A DNA stretch of 64,000 nucleotides from Adineta steineri (GCA_905250115.1 CAJNOI010000001.1:945115-1009114), one strand, 5' to 3'; shown: positions 10,179 to 21,463, counted from the stretch's first letter. A program made the numbers and translations. The notes: a model not told the origin generated them from the sequence alone.

Positions 10179-11725
10179 AAAATACAGTTGTGTTTTGGTT
10201 TTTCTTCTTTTCCTTTTTCTTTCTTTTTTTTGTTCATGATAATTTTTTTTTCTGGTGCTTATGTATATTAAACTTCTCTTTATGAAATTATTTGACTCGA
10301 GTGACGAACTTATCTTTGTTTCTTGTTTTTCTTGCGAGTTTTTTTTTGTTTTCTTATTATTCTCTGTACTTGGCGAGCATGCGGAAAGTCTTGTGACTTC
10401 GACATGTGGTTTATTAATGAAAAAATGAAAGAAAAAAAAAATGTGTTTGATCAAAATGTATTCTCACGAAAAGTGATTGAACAATCTTGAAAAACGAAAC
10501 TGTTTTTTTTTAATGGAAACAAAAAATGAAATAAGATTAATAAAATTTCGTGTCTCTTTATTTTAGTTCAATATTGAAATAAATGCTACAGATTTTTCTT
10601 TTCTTATAATATAAATAATTCATTTTTCTTGAAGAACTTTGCTAGGAATCCGTATATGAAGAATATTATTAATATATCATCATTTGAATATTAAAACAGC
10701 TACTTCTTCCTTTGTATAATCAATGAAAAATATTTCTCTCTTCAAAAGATCGTCATAAAAAATCTACATTATTATATTATTGAAGAAACCCATAAAACTG
10801 TTAATACAGTAGATGATATTCAAAGTAAAATGAATATTCGCCTATTTCAAAATATTTTGTCTTTTCTTTTTATCTACGTATAAAATATTTTTTCTCATGT
10901 CACAAGACAAAGAGAATGATAGGATACATGTGACATCGAATAAATGCTTATTTCTTTTTACCTTGTGACGAATATATTCGACAACCTAAAGTGCAACTAA
11001 GGTTAAAATCGATTTATTCAATAAATAAAAAGATCTAGTCGAAATTAACTAAATATAAGATTCTAACAAACAAATGAACTTTGACATTGAACATAATAAT
11101 CGAGAAAATGAGAATAATATTGCAGAAAAAAACAACTTATGAATTTTATAATATGTTTTTTCTCGTTTTTGAAAATATTTGAACAGCATCCTCAAACATT
11201 CTCATATAGATCTTCCATAATTGGTTTTTAGTTATACATTTTCGTTGATTTGTTTCATGATCATATGCTTCTTTAAAGGTATCTTTGGTATTGTTTTATT
11301 TCATATATTTTTCAATTATTTCATCAGACAGTTGTTTACTCATTAGATATATTATATTCTATCTTTGAGAATTATTTTTAACAATCATATTTTATTTCTT
11401 TAACTTTATCTAAATTTTTTTTCAACATTGTTCATCAGATAAATAATGTGTATGTTGATTAATAACGACAAAATAGAGCGAAAGTTCCTATAATATTATT
11501 GACATTTTTTGCTATGTAATAAAAATAGACATGACAATGTTTCGTTTGTTTGAAATAAACAAAAAAAAAGAGGTTCGTTGTTTTGATTAATATGTAAAAT
11601 ATTTAGAAAAAAAAGAAAAAAATTATAAAAGAAGCTTTAGTAATGATATTATAACTAGAAAGAAATAATGCATTTTATTTAGAATTCAATAAAATAAGAA
11701 GAAACTATACGTGTCATAGCATATC
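10179..11725. other. 3' UTR of TCF/LEF and intergenic DNA
   Basis: AT-rich with several AATAAA-like sites (for example near 10540 and 10578) that could end the TCF/LEF transcript. No further gene, RNA or repeat recognised. Confidence 0.4.
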
Positions 11726-12744
11726 ATGGTAAGATTAGTAAGAATTTTATTCATTTATCTATCTTTTCATATTAATTAAAAGGATTATATGGGATTGGAG
11801 AATATGTACAAACAGCAGAATCCGTTACGACCACCAGCATTGTCGCCTGAACCAAACGTTATATCACCTTCATTGCCTCCTTTTAATGGTTATTTGCCAA
11901 CATCGAGTACAAATTTATGGTCATCAGTGCCATTAGATGGAAGTCGATCAGAGACAAAACCAGTGAATCCATTTAATACAAGTATTCCACATACGGAAAC
12001 ATTTGAGCAAAGATCTTCAAATAACCCATATCCGAAACCAGGCGATCAATGGACACCAAATAATCCATATTCGAAACCAAGCGATCCATTGTCATCAAGT
12101 AACCTATATCCAAAAGTAGGTGATCAATGGCCATTAAGTAATTCATATCCGAAAGCAAGTGATCAATGGTCATCAAGTAACTCATATCCGAAACCAGGCG
12201 ATCCATTGTCATCAAATAATCCATATCCGAAATCAACTGATCAATGGCCATCAAGTAATTCATATCCGAAACCAACTGATCAACGACTATCTACTAATAT
12301 CTATCCAAAAGTAGGCGATCAATGGTCACCAAATAATCCATATGCAAGACCAAGTGAACAATGGCCACCAAGTATTACACATCCAAAACCAAACGAACAG
12401 CGGCCACCTAATAATGCATTTGCGAGACCAAGCGATCTATGGTCAACAAATAAACCACCTGTTAAAACAAATCAAATATGGTCACCAGACAATTCACTTA
12501 CGAAAGGAATGGATACAACAAACACAAATAATAATTTATCAAATATCAAAACGATAAAAAGGTCTGAAAAGAAAAGTTCATATAAAATAAAAATTTATTT
12601 TCTTTTAGTTCGGATGGGATATGTGGTTCCTTAACTAAACGATTATCACCTCGTTGCAAACTAGGTATGCTTGGTTTCGCTATTGGACTTTTAACAGTTG
12701 GCATTGCATTAGCTGTCGTATTGGTCTTATGGCTCAGAAAATAA
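11726..12744 (+). CDS. Tail-anchored protein with 13-residue Pro/Tyr/Trp repeats
   Basis: Proposed exons: 11726-11728 (the ATG alone), 11783-12561 and 12609-12744, giving 305 aa. The first intron (11729-11782, 54 bp) starts GTAAGA straight after the ATG and adds MDY before the next Met at 11789; that Met is the alternative start. The second intron (12562-12608) has a weak GTCTGA donor but restores a frame ending in a hydrophobic segment (GMLGFAIGLLTVGIALAVVL) and WLRK, a likely C-terminal membrane anchor. The body is disordered and built of about twelve 13-residue units, consensus NxYPKPxDQWxxx. No homologous family is known to me. A linker, surface or scaffold role is conceivable but not shown. 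Confidence 0.65.
12020..12520 (+). repeat. 39-bp tandem coding repeat
   Basis: About twelve imperfect 39-bp units coding for NxYPKPxDQWxxx. Tyr, Pro, Lys, Asp and Trp positions are kept while the linker residues vary, so selection seems to hold the protein pattern. Confidence 0.7.
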
Positions 12745-13133
12745 TCAATTGTATAATACAATATGAACACTGTCAACTCTGCTAAACTTTTATATAATCA
12801 GTTATCATGAATATTGAAAACAAATAAAATTTTTGAGTGACATTTTTTTTTAAGTATAAATAAAAGAACTGCCATAATGTTGTATGATTACTAATTTTCG
12901 TAGTACTGTAAAATAGGCGATAGAGACTCAATAAATTTATCTTATATATATACATATATATAATATGACGTAATGCATGCCTTTTTTTAGTAATCATAAC
13001 TATTAACGTACTCTAGTAGAAAAATGTCTTTAAAACAATACATAGGGCGTGTCGTTGTGCATTGAAGTGTAACCATGTAGGTGTATAAAAGTACACCTTA
13101 TTTAACATTAACATCAGTTAATCGAATAATACA
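12745..13133. other. Intergenic region with a TATA promoter
   Basis: AT-rich, no gene. It ends with a good promoter: TATAAAAG at 13083-13090, about 45 bp before the ATG of the next gene. Confidence 0.45.
13083..13090 (+). promoter_or_regulatory. TATA box for the 13134 gene
   Basis: TATAAAAG within GTGTATAAAAGTACACC. The distance to the ATG at 13134 leaves about 20 bp of 5' UTR. Confidence 0.55.
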
Positions 13134-14030
13134 ATGCCTCATCGTTTTCGACTACCATTAAGAGCACCTAAAGAAGGACAAGATAGTTTTTTCTTATGGA
13201 GTATGGTTATTCTACCTATTGTAGCTGATGGTTCATATATATTTGATGCTTACTATTATTTATTCCACGATGCTCATATTCATCGTTATCAGGGACTAAT
13301 TTCAACTATTCTTGTTGTTTTTACATATTTACGTTATTGTGTACCAATTGCATCACATAGAATACTTGCTGGTTATTATATTTTATTATGTTTATTAACT
13401 GAAACGGGTACTATTGGTTATTTAATTGTTTATTGTAAAAAACAAAATTATATTGATATAATGATTTATTCAGGATGGGCAGTATTAGAATTAATAACAA
13501 CATGTTTTTTAATATATTATCGTGTATATTGTCATTGTCAACCAAATTTTCATGTTGAAAGTAAACATTTATTTCATTTTATATCACGATTAGAAGTTAT
13601 ACTTGCAATATTTATACCATTTTTTATTAGTAATACATCACCTGTATTAACAAAACATTCAATAGCATTTTTTTTACTATTCGAATTTTTTTCTGATTCA
13701 TATTGTCGTTTTCAAGGTTTTTGGATAAAATCAAATTTGTATATATTTGTATGTGCAGTGACAGTATGTGTAGCAACAGAATGGATTTATGCCAATGAAC
13801 ATAAAGAAGTCTATGAAGTGCTTTCATCAGTATTTGAATTAATATCAGCAGTGCTATGTAATACATTAATTATTCTTCAATTTAGTCCTTATCATTTTAA
13901 ACCATTAAGTTTATCGAAAATTGCTCGTAAAAGAAGGAGAATTCAACAAACAAATGACAAAGAAACACGTATTGAAATGGGAACTGATACAGAATTGGAA
14001 GATGAAAAATTCAACAGAGACACTCATTGA
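13134..14030 (+). CDS. Multipass membrane protein, paralogue 1
   Basis: Single-exon protein of 298 aa with about seven or eight hydrophobic segments and a hydrophilic C-terminus rich in Arg, Glu and Asp. No GPCR signature (no loop cysteine pair, DRY or NPxxY) is evident, and I do not recognise the family. It shares a clear pattern with the gene at 15211: EGQDSFFL / DGQDQFFL near the start, RYCVPI / QYCVPI, TETGTIGYL, and KHLFHFISRLEVIL followed by IFIP, FFSDSYCRFQGFWIKS and SVATEW-like segments. The conserved His, Arg and Asp within or near membrane segments may matter for function. The ATG follows a TATA box by about 45 bp. Confidence 0.75.
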   Translation: MPHRFRLPLRAPKEGQDSFFLWSMVILPIVADGSYIFDAYYYLFHDAHIHRYQGLISTILVVFTYLRYCVPIASHRILAGYYILLCLLTETGTIGYLIVYCKKQNYIDIMIYSGWAVLELITTCFLIYYRVYCHCQPNFHVESKHLFHFISRLEVILAIFIPFFISNTSPVLTKHSIAFFLLFEFFSDSYCRFQGFWIKSNLYIFVCAVTVCVATEWIYANEHKEVYEVLSSVFELISAVLCNTLIILQFSPYHFKPLSLSKIARKRRRIQQTNDKETRIEMGTDTELEDEKFNRDTH

Positions 14031-14149
14031 ACTACAGACATTCTAATTTCTGTTAATAAATTGATGTTTTATTTTTAAATATGTAATAAATTTGGAAAGC
14101 AAAGCTTAATATGGGACGATGCAAGTATTACATTATCCAATTTTTACCA

Positions 14150-14456
14150 GAGAACCACCCGAGGTATCAAAAAGTCTAAAAGGATATGTGCCCAAGTTGG
14201 TGTTTGCCTGAGATATCGACAATTTATGGTAGTTTTCTTATAGAACCCTACCTGTATGGTAAAATCAAAGTTTCGAATTTAGACCTGAAACTACACGGGT
14301 AGGGTTCTATAGGAAAACTACCATAAATAGTCGATATCTCAGCCAACACCAACTTGGGCACATATCCTTTTAGGGTTTTACTAGTCTATGTATCTCCTAC
14401 TTGTGGTCAAAACTACAGGCCAAACGCTTTTTGATACCTCGAGTGGTTCCCTCGTT
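14150..14456. mobile_element. Foldback (long inverted repeat) element
   Basis: Two arms of about 100 bp form a near-perfect hairpin: 14153-14253 pairs with 14296-14387, with an outer end (GAACCACCCGAGGTATC, 14154-14170) matched by GATACCTCGAGTGGTTC near 14432-14448. The right arm carries about 40 extra bases between inner and outer parts. No coding capacity, so it is either a non-autonomous DNA element or a foldback repeat. I could not define a target duplication. Confidence 0.6.
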
Positions 14457-15210
14457 AGCCATTTTGACTCCCTCCCCTCCTCCAAATAATCAAATGTCAA
14501 ATTTCTCGAATCACTTTTTCCCCTGATCGCGTTATCACCAAGAATTTCTCCATGATAGACAAATCTGTTGTACAGTCGAAAATCTGTATACATCGTCTTT
14601 GACCGACCCCTCCTCCTGCTAAACTTAATAACGTAATACGTTCATCGTTTCTATATGAAAATGTACTAAATGAATTATAATCGATGCACCTTCAAATTGA
14701 AAAATAAAGGATTCTTTTCTAAGACTTGAATGATGTAACTATTTAGTTCTTATACCAAATCACCTTGATGCTCTTACGATTATTTAAATTTCTTTTTTTA
14801 TCCATCACCCTTCAACACATCAAAATATAATATAATTATTATTATGCTAATTTACAATAAATTCGTCACTATTTATAATCTTACTTAAGAAATTTCAAAA
14901 TCTGTTGATATTTTATGAAAATCATCGACGTCAATGAACGAATAATCTTTCTAATATTTAATTTTGTTTTATATAGGACAAAATCTTTTAAGACGAATAA
15001 ATGAAAATAGTAATACGAAACTTTGTAAGCAAAAAAAAAGAGTCGTCTGCAAATAAAAACATATTTTTCAATAGAAAAGCTGATTGCTTCAAGATATTTT
15101 ACCTGTGAATATTTATTCAAATCAGTATTTACCGATATCGAATGTAATATATAAGCGTTTATATACAATCATTCTAGTATCCCGACTAAACTAAAACGAT
15201 TCTTGTAGGA
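14457..15210. other. Intergenic region between the paralogous membrane genes
   Basis: Positions 14457-14640 are richer in C and more complex than the rest and may be further mobile-element sequence. The remainder is AT-rich. TATATAAG at 15147-15154 is a likely promoter of the next gene, and TCTTGTAG just before its ATG resembles a 3' splice site. Confidence 0.35.
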
Positions 15211-16158
15211 ATGGGATTTTTTGATTTACATGAACCTGAAGATGGACAAGATCAATTCTTTTTATATGCAATGATTGTTCTACCAATATGTTCATCAAGT
15301 GCTTATGTATTTGATGCATGGTTTCATTTTCAATATCCCACTGAAGAACGTTCTTATGAAGGTCTTCTATCAACTATAACGATTGTATTTTTGTTTTTAC
15401 AATATTGTGTACCAATACGTTCACGAAAAGCATTGACTATTTATTATATCATATTATGTATGATAACAGAAACAGGAACAATTGGTTATTTAATTTATTA
15501 TATAGAAAAAAAAGATATCGTAAATATGATATTTTATAGTTGTTCAATATTATTTGATTTATTATTTACAAGTGGTTTAATTTATTGTCGTGTTATTAAA
15601 CAATATGAATCACATATACTTGTAGAAAATAAACATTTATTTCATTTTATGTCACGTTTAGAAGTTATATTAACAATATTTATACCAGCTTATATGAATT
15701 CAAATTATACATCATTAACACGTAAAATGATAGCATATTTTCTTTTATTTGATTTTTTTTCTGATGCATATTCAAGATTTCAAGGTGTATGGATAAAATC
15801 AGCATTATATTTATTTGCAACAACAACAACTATATCTGTTGCAACTGAATGGTTTTATTTTAATCATCATAACCATATCTATGAACGAGTTTCGGTTTTA
15901 TCAGAACTTGTTGCAGCTATACTATGTTATACAATTATTATACTACAATTTTTTCCATTTCATTTTAAAACTCAACATGTACAAAATATTGCGCGTGAAG
16001 CGTTACTTTTTCAAAGAAATTTATATGCATCTCATGTTAGGACTAGTATTGCAATAACCAGAGCAATTGATTTAATGAAAAATGAAGAGATTAAAAATGA
16101 AACAGAGACTACTACTACTGGTAGTAAGAATGATTTAAGTATGGACACAACTATGTAA
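15211..16158 (+). CDS. Multipass membrane protein, paralogue 2
   Basis: Single-exon protein of 315 aa, paralogous to 13134-14030 over nearly its whole length, with the same TETGTIGYL, KHLFHFMSRLEVIL and FFSDAYSRFQGVWIKS segments. About seven or eight membrane spans and a Ser/Thr-rich C-terminus. No known family recognised. The two copies are in the same direction, 1.2 kb apart, and separated by a foldback element. They have diverged substantially at the ends and between motifs, so the duplication is not recent. The acceptor-like TTGTAG at 15199-15207 may mark an SL trans-splice site. Confidence 0.75.
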   Translation: MGFFDLHEPEDGQDQFFLYAMIVLPICSSSAYVFDAWFHFQYPTEERSYEGLLSTITIVFLFLQYCVPIRSRKALTIYYIILCMITETGTIGYLIYYIEKKDIVNMIFYSCSILFDLLFTSGLIYCRVIKQYESHILVENKHLFHFMSRLEVILTIFIPAYMNSNYTSLTRKMIAYFLLFDFFSDAYSRFQGVWIKSALYLFATTTTISVATEWFYFNHHNHIYERVSVLSELVAAILCYTIIILQFFPFHFKTQHVQNIAREALLFQRNLYASHVRTSIAITRAIDLMKNEEIKNETETTTTGSKNDLSMDTTM

Positions 16159-16462
16159 TATTATACTTTTTGTTTTCTAAATATATATGTACCACTGCAA
16201 TAAAATAATTTCTTTTATAAAAAGAACTATGATTAATTGTATGGGCGACATCTATTCAATAATATCTGAAATATTTTTTTTTAAATTTTATTTTATGAAA
16301 TCGAAAATTTGAAAAGTCTTAAAAATAATCTCTTTCAAGGTTAGATTTATAAATAATATCTAATTGGTTGATTTCTATACCAATCAATGATCTTTTGTCA
16401 ATCTAAATATACAAATCAATCTTATCATATTCTACGTTTTAATTACTCATTTATTTAAATCA

Positions 16463-18413
16463 ATGGCACCACCAATTACACAACCAACAACCACAAATTC
16501 AAATTCAACTACAAATGGTAGTACAATACCAACAAATCGTCTAGAACGTGAAGCAAAAAAACACGATCGACGGTAGATCTAAACATTATTTTTTCTTCGA
16601 AGTTTAATTTCTTTATTCTCTAGATCGGATATTGTCTGTCGTGTTCGTTATACAAATGTTTTACCTGATCTTCCATTTGATCCAAAATTTCTTCGATATC
16701 CATTTAATCAAGACAGGTTTACTATGATTTTTTAATGCCCATAAAATAAAAAAAACTATTTTCTTATTAGATTTGTTCGTTACAAACCAACATCTTTAGA
16801 GAAAAATTACCGATGGGATTTACTTACTGAACATGATGTTGGTGTTGAAATTGATCTCATTAATCCAGATGCATATGCGACAACTGGTTAGATATTAGAT
16901 TTTAATGAAAGTAAAATCTATTCATTTATTCATTTTTAGGACAGATTACAGAAGATGATGAAAAATTATTAGAAGAAGAAACAGCTAGTCCAGCTAATCT
17001 TAAACGGTACAAATGATTGTTTTTTCTTTTGACTAACAAAATTTTCATATGTAAACATATATTTTCAGATCATTGTTAAATAAACGAAGTGTACCATGGT
17101 TACGTAAAACAGAATATATTTCAACAGAACAAAGTTCACTTAAATCATCTATAAAATTGGGTGAAGTCAGGTATGAAAATTTAAATACAAGAAAATAAAA
17201 ATATTAATGAGATTTTCTATAACATTTAGATTAAGTTCTGCTAAAGAAAAACTTCGTGAAGAATCTCTCAGATATTTAACAAAAGATCGTATATTACAAA
17301 TTATTGAAGAAGGTTTTGATACTGCTAAAACACCTGTAAATATATTTAGAAAATCTATTTTATTTATATCATTTTTTTTTCGTTAATTAGCTTGAAAAAC
17401 ATTATACTAAACCATCAGTAGTCAAATTAGAAGAATGGCCATTATTTCCTGATTTCGATGTAAGAAAATTCATTTTATAATTGAAAACTAAAATGAATTA
17501 TGTTTTTTTCGTTATAGAATTGGAAATATCCATTTGCACAAGTTATATTTGATGATGATCCATCACGTAAAGATCCAACATTAACATCTCAAGAACAAGT
17601 AGAAGAAATGTCCGATGCAGTTATCAAGTAAAACAAAAATCATTTTGTTATTCTTTTTTCTTATTGAATCAAAAATTCGTTTTCAGAGCATTGGTTGATC
17701 CTGATAATAAAGAATATATTGGTTATTTTCTTCCAACTGCTGAAACACGAGCTAAACGTGCACGTGAAGAACAAGATGATGCAGATGAATCTTATGACTT
17801 TAAATTAATACGAGAATATAACTGGAATCGAAAAGATAAAACAATGAGTGGTTTTGAAGAAAATTATTTTCTAAGTGTTAAAGATGATTCAATTGTTTAT
17901 AATGAACTTGAAACAAGGTAAATATTTGAGATTCTATAGATTTAATTCATCTTTTTTGTTTTAGAGTACGTTTAAGTAAACGTCGACCTGTTGGTGGTGG
18001 TGCAAAAACAGCCAATCTTCGACTTATTCAACGTTATCGACCGTTTCTTGATTTGGAAGAAAAAAATCAGGTTAGGAGAGAGGACGAAAGTCAAGTTTTG
18101 TTTCTGAAATATACAAAAATAAATCTATTCTTCTTTCTAGAGAAAACGATTGAAAGCTCTTGATAATGAAGAAGAATTAGAAGCTGTTAATGGTAAATAA
18201 TATTTTATTTTCGATTAATTTTTACTTTTATTTTATTTAGAAGACGAAGAAGAAGCAGAAAATGAAGATGAAGCAGTTGAACATGAAGAAGAAGAACAAG
18301 AAGGAGAGGTGGAAGAGGAAGAACAAGAAGAAAATGATAATCAACATGAACAAGAAGAAGAAAGAAACGAAGACGAAGAAGAAGAAGAAGAAGAGGAAGA
18401 AACTAATGACTAA
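16463..18413 (+). CDS. PAF1: RNA polymerase II-associated factor 1 homologue
   Basis: Core subunit of the PAF1 complex, which travels with RNA polymerase II and supports histone modification and elongation. Twelve exons: 16463-16572, 16624-16716, 16771-16886, 16940-17006, 17069-17170, 17230-17335, 17391-17459, 17518-17627, 17687-17917, 17965-18070, 18141-18192, 18241-18413. Introns are about 50-70 bp and all exons join in frame, giving 444 aa. Diagnostic stretches are [19 protein letters not shown] near the N-terminus, then [14 protein letters not shown]-position FDTAKTPLEKHY, the FPDF and [11 protein letters not shown] region and the [10 protein letters not shown]-like segment ([16 protein letters not shown]). 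It ends in a Glu-rich acidic tail typical of PAF1. Nothing looks broken. It lies between the membrane-protein pair and a GPCR, with a telomere-like hairpin just past its 3' end. Confidence 0.92.
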
Positions 18414-18544
18414 TTTCAATTGAATAAAACAAAAAAAAACTTTATTATTTTCTTTTTTTGATGTATATCATGTATTCTTGATTAAATAACGGTATTAGTT
18501 AATTTAACGAGAAAAAATCTTTTAATTCGATATTCACCATCTTG

Positions 18545-18580
18545 AGAGTGAGTGTGGATATTATCTTTATACCACACCCT
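18545..18580. repeat. Telomere-like hairpin 1 of 11
   Basis: G-rich arm GAGTGAGTGTGGATA followed after a short spacer by TACCACACCCT. A small member of the dispersed family described in the findings. Confidence 0.55.
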
Positions 18581-19188
18581 ATCTAGTATCTCATGTGACA
18601 CAAATATAAACTGGATTTATTTCTGTTGGCACTTGTCAAAGCTTCGCGTGATAAGATTATCAGAGTTTTATCAGAAAATCAAACACGAACAAACTTATTT
18701 TTTTGTGTTGATTAGAACGAAGCATTGGCTAAAGCTATAAAGTGTATTATCATGATCAACAACTTTCACTCTATCACACGATGTAAAAATATGTAAAAAA
18801 TTGCCAGATGAATTTCGTGCTAATAGCGGATAGTCAATGCACGCATGAATGAATTCTATAATTAGAATAATGAGATTGTCTTCTATAGACAACATCTTTT
18901 AACGATATGATATAAAAATAATTATGTATTAATGTTTATTTTTAACTCTGCAAAAGACTACATGGTGTGTCGTTATTTTAATTAACTTAATGAATATTCA
19001 TTTTGGCAACATTTTCTCTTGATTAATCTACTGAATATTAAAGCCGGATTTTTACAACGGAAGACAGAAATAGATGTCCGAAAGGATAAGAAAAAGAAAA
19101 GTCATTATTTGAATAAGTTTTATTCCATCAACATACTCGAAGAATTTCGTTATCTCTTCTCTTTAACTCAACAATTATTGTGAATAAC
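18581..19188. other. Intergenic region between PAF1 and a GPCR
   Basis: No gene, RNA or repeat recognised. It presumably contains the GPCR promoter. Confidence 0.35.
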
Positions 19189-20145
19189 ATGGACACATTA
19201 ACATATCATGACTATATTATCCATCGCACTAAATTTTTCCTAATACTCTCATTACAAATTCCAGCGATTCTTATTTTTCTTTGCATTTTTGCATTTTTCA
19301 TTACTAATCCAACTCAACTTAATAAACTGCAAAACAAAGCCTTACTAGTTTTATTCATTGTCAATTTTATTCAAGTAACAGTTAATCTACCAATGTGTCT
19401 TGATTTCTTTCGGCTCAGTTACATCAGTCCAGCAACAAGTATATACTGTAGAGGTTGGATGTACATTGAATCGACACTTGATACGACAAATGAATTACTA
19501 GCGGCTATTATAGCCATTCAACGACATACACTCATCTTTAAACCACATATATTTCGCAATACAATTAAGCGTTATGTTTTCTATTACTTACCTCTTCTGT
19601 TTGGTGTTATTTATCCGGTTGCTTTTTACATGGGCACCATTGTATTCTATCCGTGTGATGATTCAGGCTGGGACTTTACATCGAACATGTGTGGCGATAC
19701 TACATGCTATCTTACAAAGAACCCGGGATTGGCTATGTTTGACTGGATAGTGAATACTGCTGTGTTCGCTATTGTCATTATGCTCGCTAACATTTTGTTA
19801 ATCATAAGAGTTATTAGACAAAGACGTCGTCAACAAAGAGCTGTCTCATGGTCAAAACAAAGGCGTATGACAATACAACTTCTCAGTATTTCAAGCCTTT
19901 ATTTAGTTATCTGGATACCCAGCATCATCTTTGGTCTTATTCAACAAATAAGTCCAACGGACGAGATAGATGAAATTCAAACAGATTATGTAGAAGATCT
20001 GACGTATTTTATTTGTGTTTTAATTCCTTGGATTGGTATTGGGATGCTTCCTGATTTCAAAAAGTGGATGGTAAAGCAATTTCATCGTCTAAAAAAGCCA
20101 TCGAACGTAATTGGAACAACGGTTGTTCGAATAGAAGCACATTAG
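19189..20145 (+). CDS. Rhodopsin-like GPCR, single exon
   Basis: Seven-transmembrane receptor of 318 aa with the first in-frame ATG at 19189. The TM3 end reads AIQRHTLIFKP where DRY is usual. A cysteine before TM3 (IYCRGW) and several cysteines in a long loop 2 (FYPCDD, NMCGDTTCYL) may form disulfides. TM6 carries the IW.P pattern (VIWIPSIIF) and TM7 ends WIGIGMLPDFKKW. The intracellular loop 3 is strongly basic (RQRRRQQRAVSWSKQRR). It is not close to the tandem receptors at 0.4-4.7 kb. The ligand is unknown. It is intact and followed closely by the ADP-ribosyltransferase fragment on the other strand. Confidence 0.82.
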   Translation: MDTLTYHDYIIHRTKFFLILSLQIPAILIFLCIFAFFITNPTQLNKLQNKALLVLFIVNFIQVTVNLPMCLDFFRLSYISPATSIYCRGWMYIESTLDTTNELLAAIIAIQRHTLIFKPHIFRNTIKRYVFYYLPLLFGVIYPVAFYMGTIVFYPCDDSGWDFTSNMCGDTTCYLTKNPGLAMFDWIVNTAVFAIVIMLANILLIIRVIRQRRRQQRAVSWSKQRRMTIQLLSISSLYLVIWIPSIIFGLIQQISPTDEIDEIQTDYVEDLTYFICVLIPWIGIGMLPDFKKWMVKQFHRLKKPSNVIGTTVVRIEAH

Positions 20146-20259
20146 ATTATTCATATAAATATTATGAATAAAAGTTATATACTTACATGCGCATCTCGAG
20201 TGTGTGATACAATAAAGATAAACACTCACGCCCTCACGATGTTAACTACTGCGAAACGG

Positions 20260-20748
20260 TTAGCATACCTCTTTTATCACTGATTTCTGAAGTTTTCTAA
20301 AAGTTGAAAAAGACCATATGTTCCCTCCACAGTTTTGTATGACTATATTGGTTAAATACTTCAGATATCGATTCATGATTCTGATTTCGTCGTTTTGATT
20401 CAGTAAAGCTAAACGTACGACCCATAATGTTTCGGTGTGTTTTGACAGCGAGTGAATTTGAAATTGTGTATTTGCCATAAATAGTACTTCCTCTTCGTCA
20501 ATAAAGCAACTCAGACTTATAATATTGGCAAATATATGATTCTTGCAAGAGTTTACTAGTTTAGTCATATCAATATCGATTTGAAACGGTGCCGATTGAA
20601 GAAATTGTTTTTTATTGTCTTCACTAAGTTCAGCATACCATCTCGAGGGTGTGGGTATGAGTGAGGATGAGGGTGTCGATGTGGGTATTATTTCTATCTC
20701 ACACTCAAATCCACGCTCACCCACTCCCACACCCACACGCGCACCCAC
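20260..20748 (-). pseudogene. ADP-ribosyltransferase C-terminal fragment
   Basis: The frame encodes the last part of an arginine-specific ADP-ribosyltransferase-like domain. The segment IDEEEVLFMANTQFQI matches the E-x-E region of the intact ART-TPR gene at 24646 (MEDEVLFSMHTIFRI), and WVVRLALLNQND matches its continuation. The parts bearing the Arg (YRGQ) and Ser (STSTN) motifs are missing. The frame has no ATG near its beginning: its first 40 codons run through the C-rich arm of a telomere-like hairpin (20645-20754). The fragment thus appears to have been joined to the repeat by a rearrangement. Catalysis is not expected. A gene using an internal Met near residue 60 is possible but unlikely. 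Confidence 0.6.
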
Positions 20749-20754
20749 ACCCTA
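20645..20754. repeat. Telomere-like hairpin 2 of 11
   Basis: G-rich arm from 20645 (GAGGGTGTGGGTATGAGTGA, then more) and C-rich arm ending CACCCACACCCTAG at 20754, about 50 bp each. It overlaps the 5' end of the ART fragment. Confidence 0.65.
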
Positions 20755-21364
20755 GATATACAATCCTTCTGATGGTGAATAATTAACAGAAACTGTTTGA
20801 GATATCTGAGACAATTCTTATCGATTTAATTGGTGAGTTACAATGGTAATGTTCATTTTGTTCTAATATAATTCTAAAGATAAAAATTTTTTCACTCGTT
20901 AGATCATTATATTTATATAAATCAATTCAAAGAAGAACAGAGAAATATTTGATTGATATTCAACTATTTATAGATTTGAAATTGATTGCATATCAGATGA
21001 AAAAAAAATTTATCGACAGGTTTCTTTTATTCAAATAGTTTCTGTTTACAAATCAATAAAACTCTTCTTCATTGTATCATTTTCACCATTCTTTTCTAAT
21101 ATTCAAAGATAGTTTATTTTCATTATTTTTTATCTAAAAAGGTTTTTTTCACAAATAAATTGGAGATATGGTTCATGGATATCATATGGAATTAATAAAG
21201 TAATTAGCATCTACTTTCAAATTCCACAACAATATTTTGTCTTTATTGACAGCGTCGTCTCCTGAAGATATTTCTCTCAGTAATTTGCATATCAAAACAT
21301 ATAGGTAAATAATGATAATAGTTGATGAAATTTCTTTTGATAATTTCATAAGAAAAGTGTTGCT
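20755..21364. other. Intergenic region before the SL RNA genes
   Basis: AT-rich with no gene or repeat recognised. Confidence 0.35.
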
Positions 21365-21463
21365 CTGGCAAACTAGTGTTACCACCAATCCGCACAATTT
21401 CGTCATCGCAACATGTATTTGATCGGGAAAGATCTTTACCTCTTGGTAAGTTTGTAATAAGCA
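21365..21463 (-). ncRNA. Spliced-leader RNA gene, minus copy
   Basis: Inverted copy of the SL RNA gene at 21596. The leader exon runs from 21463 to 21440 and is 24 nt: it has one extra A (ACAAACTT for ACAACTT). It is followed by the donor GTAAAG and the same downstream RNA body, with GAAATTGTGCGG as a possible Sm-binding site and a GGTGGTAACACTAG...CCAG hairpin near the 3' end (about 21365-21390). The extra base in the leader may make it a variant or a non-used copy. Ends are estimated by comparison with the plus copy. Confidence 0.75.
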
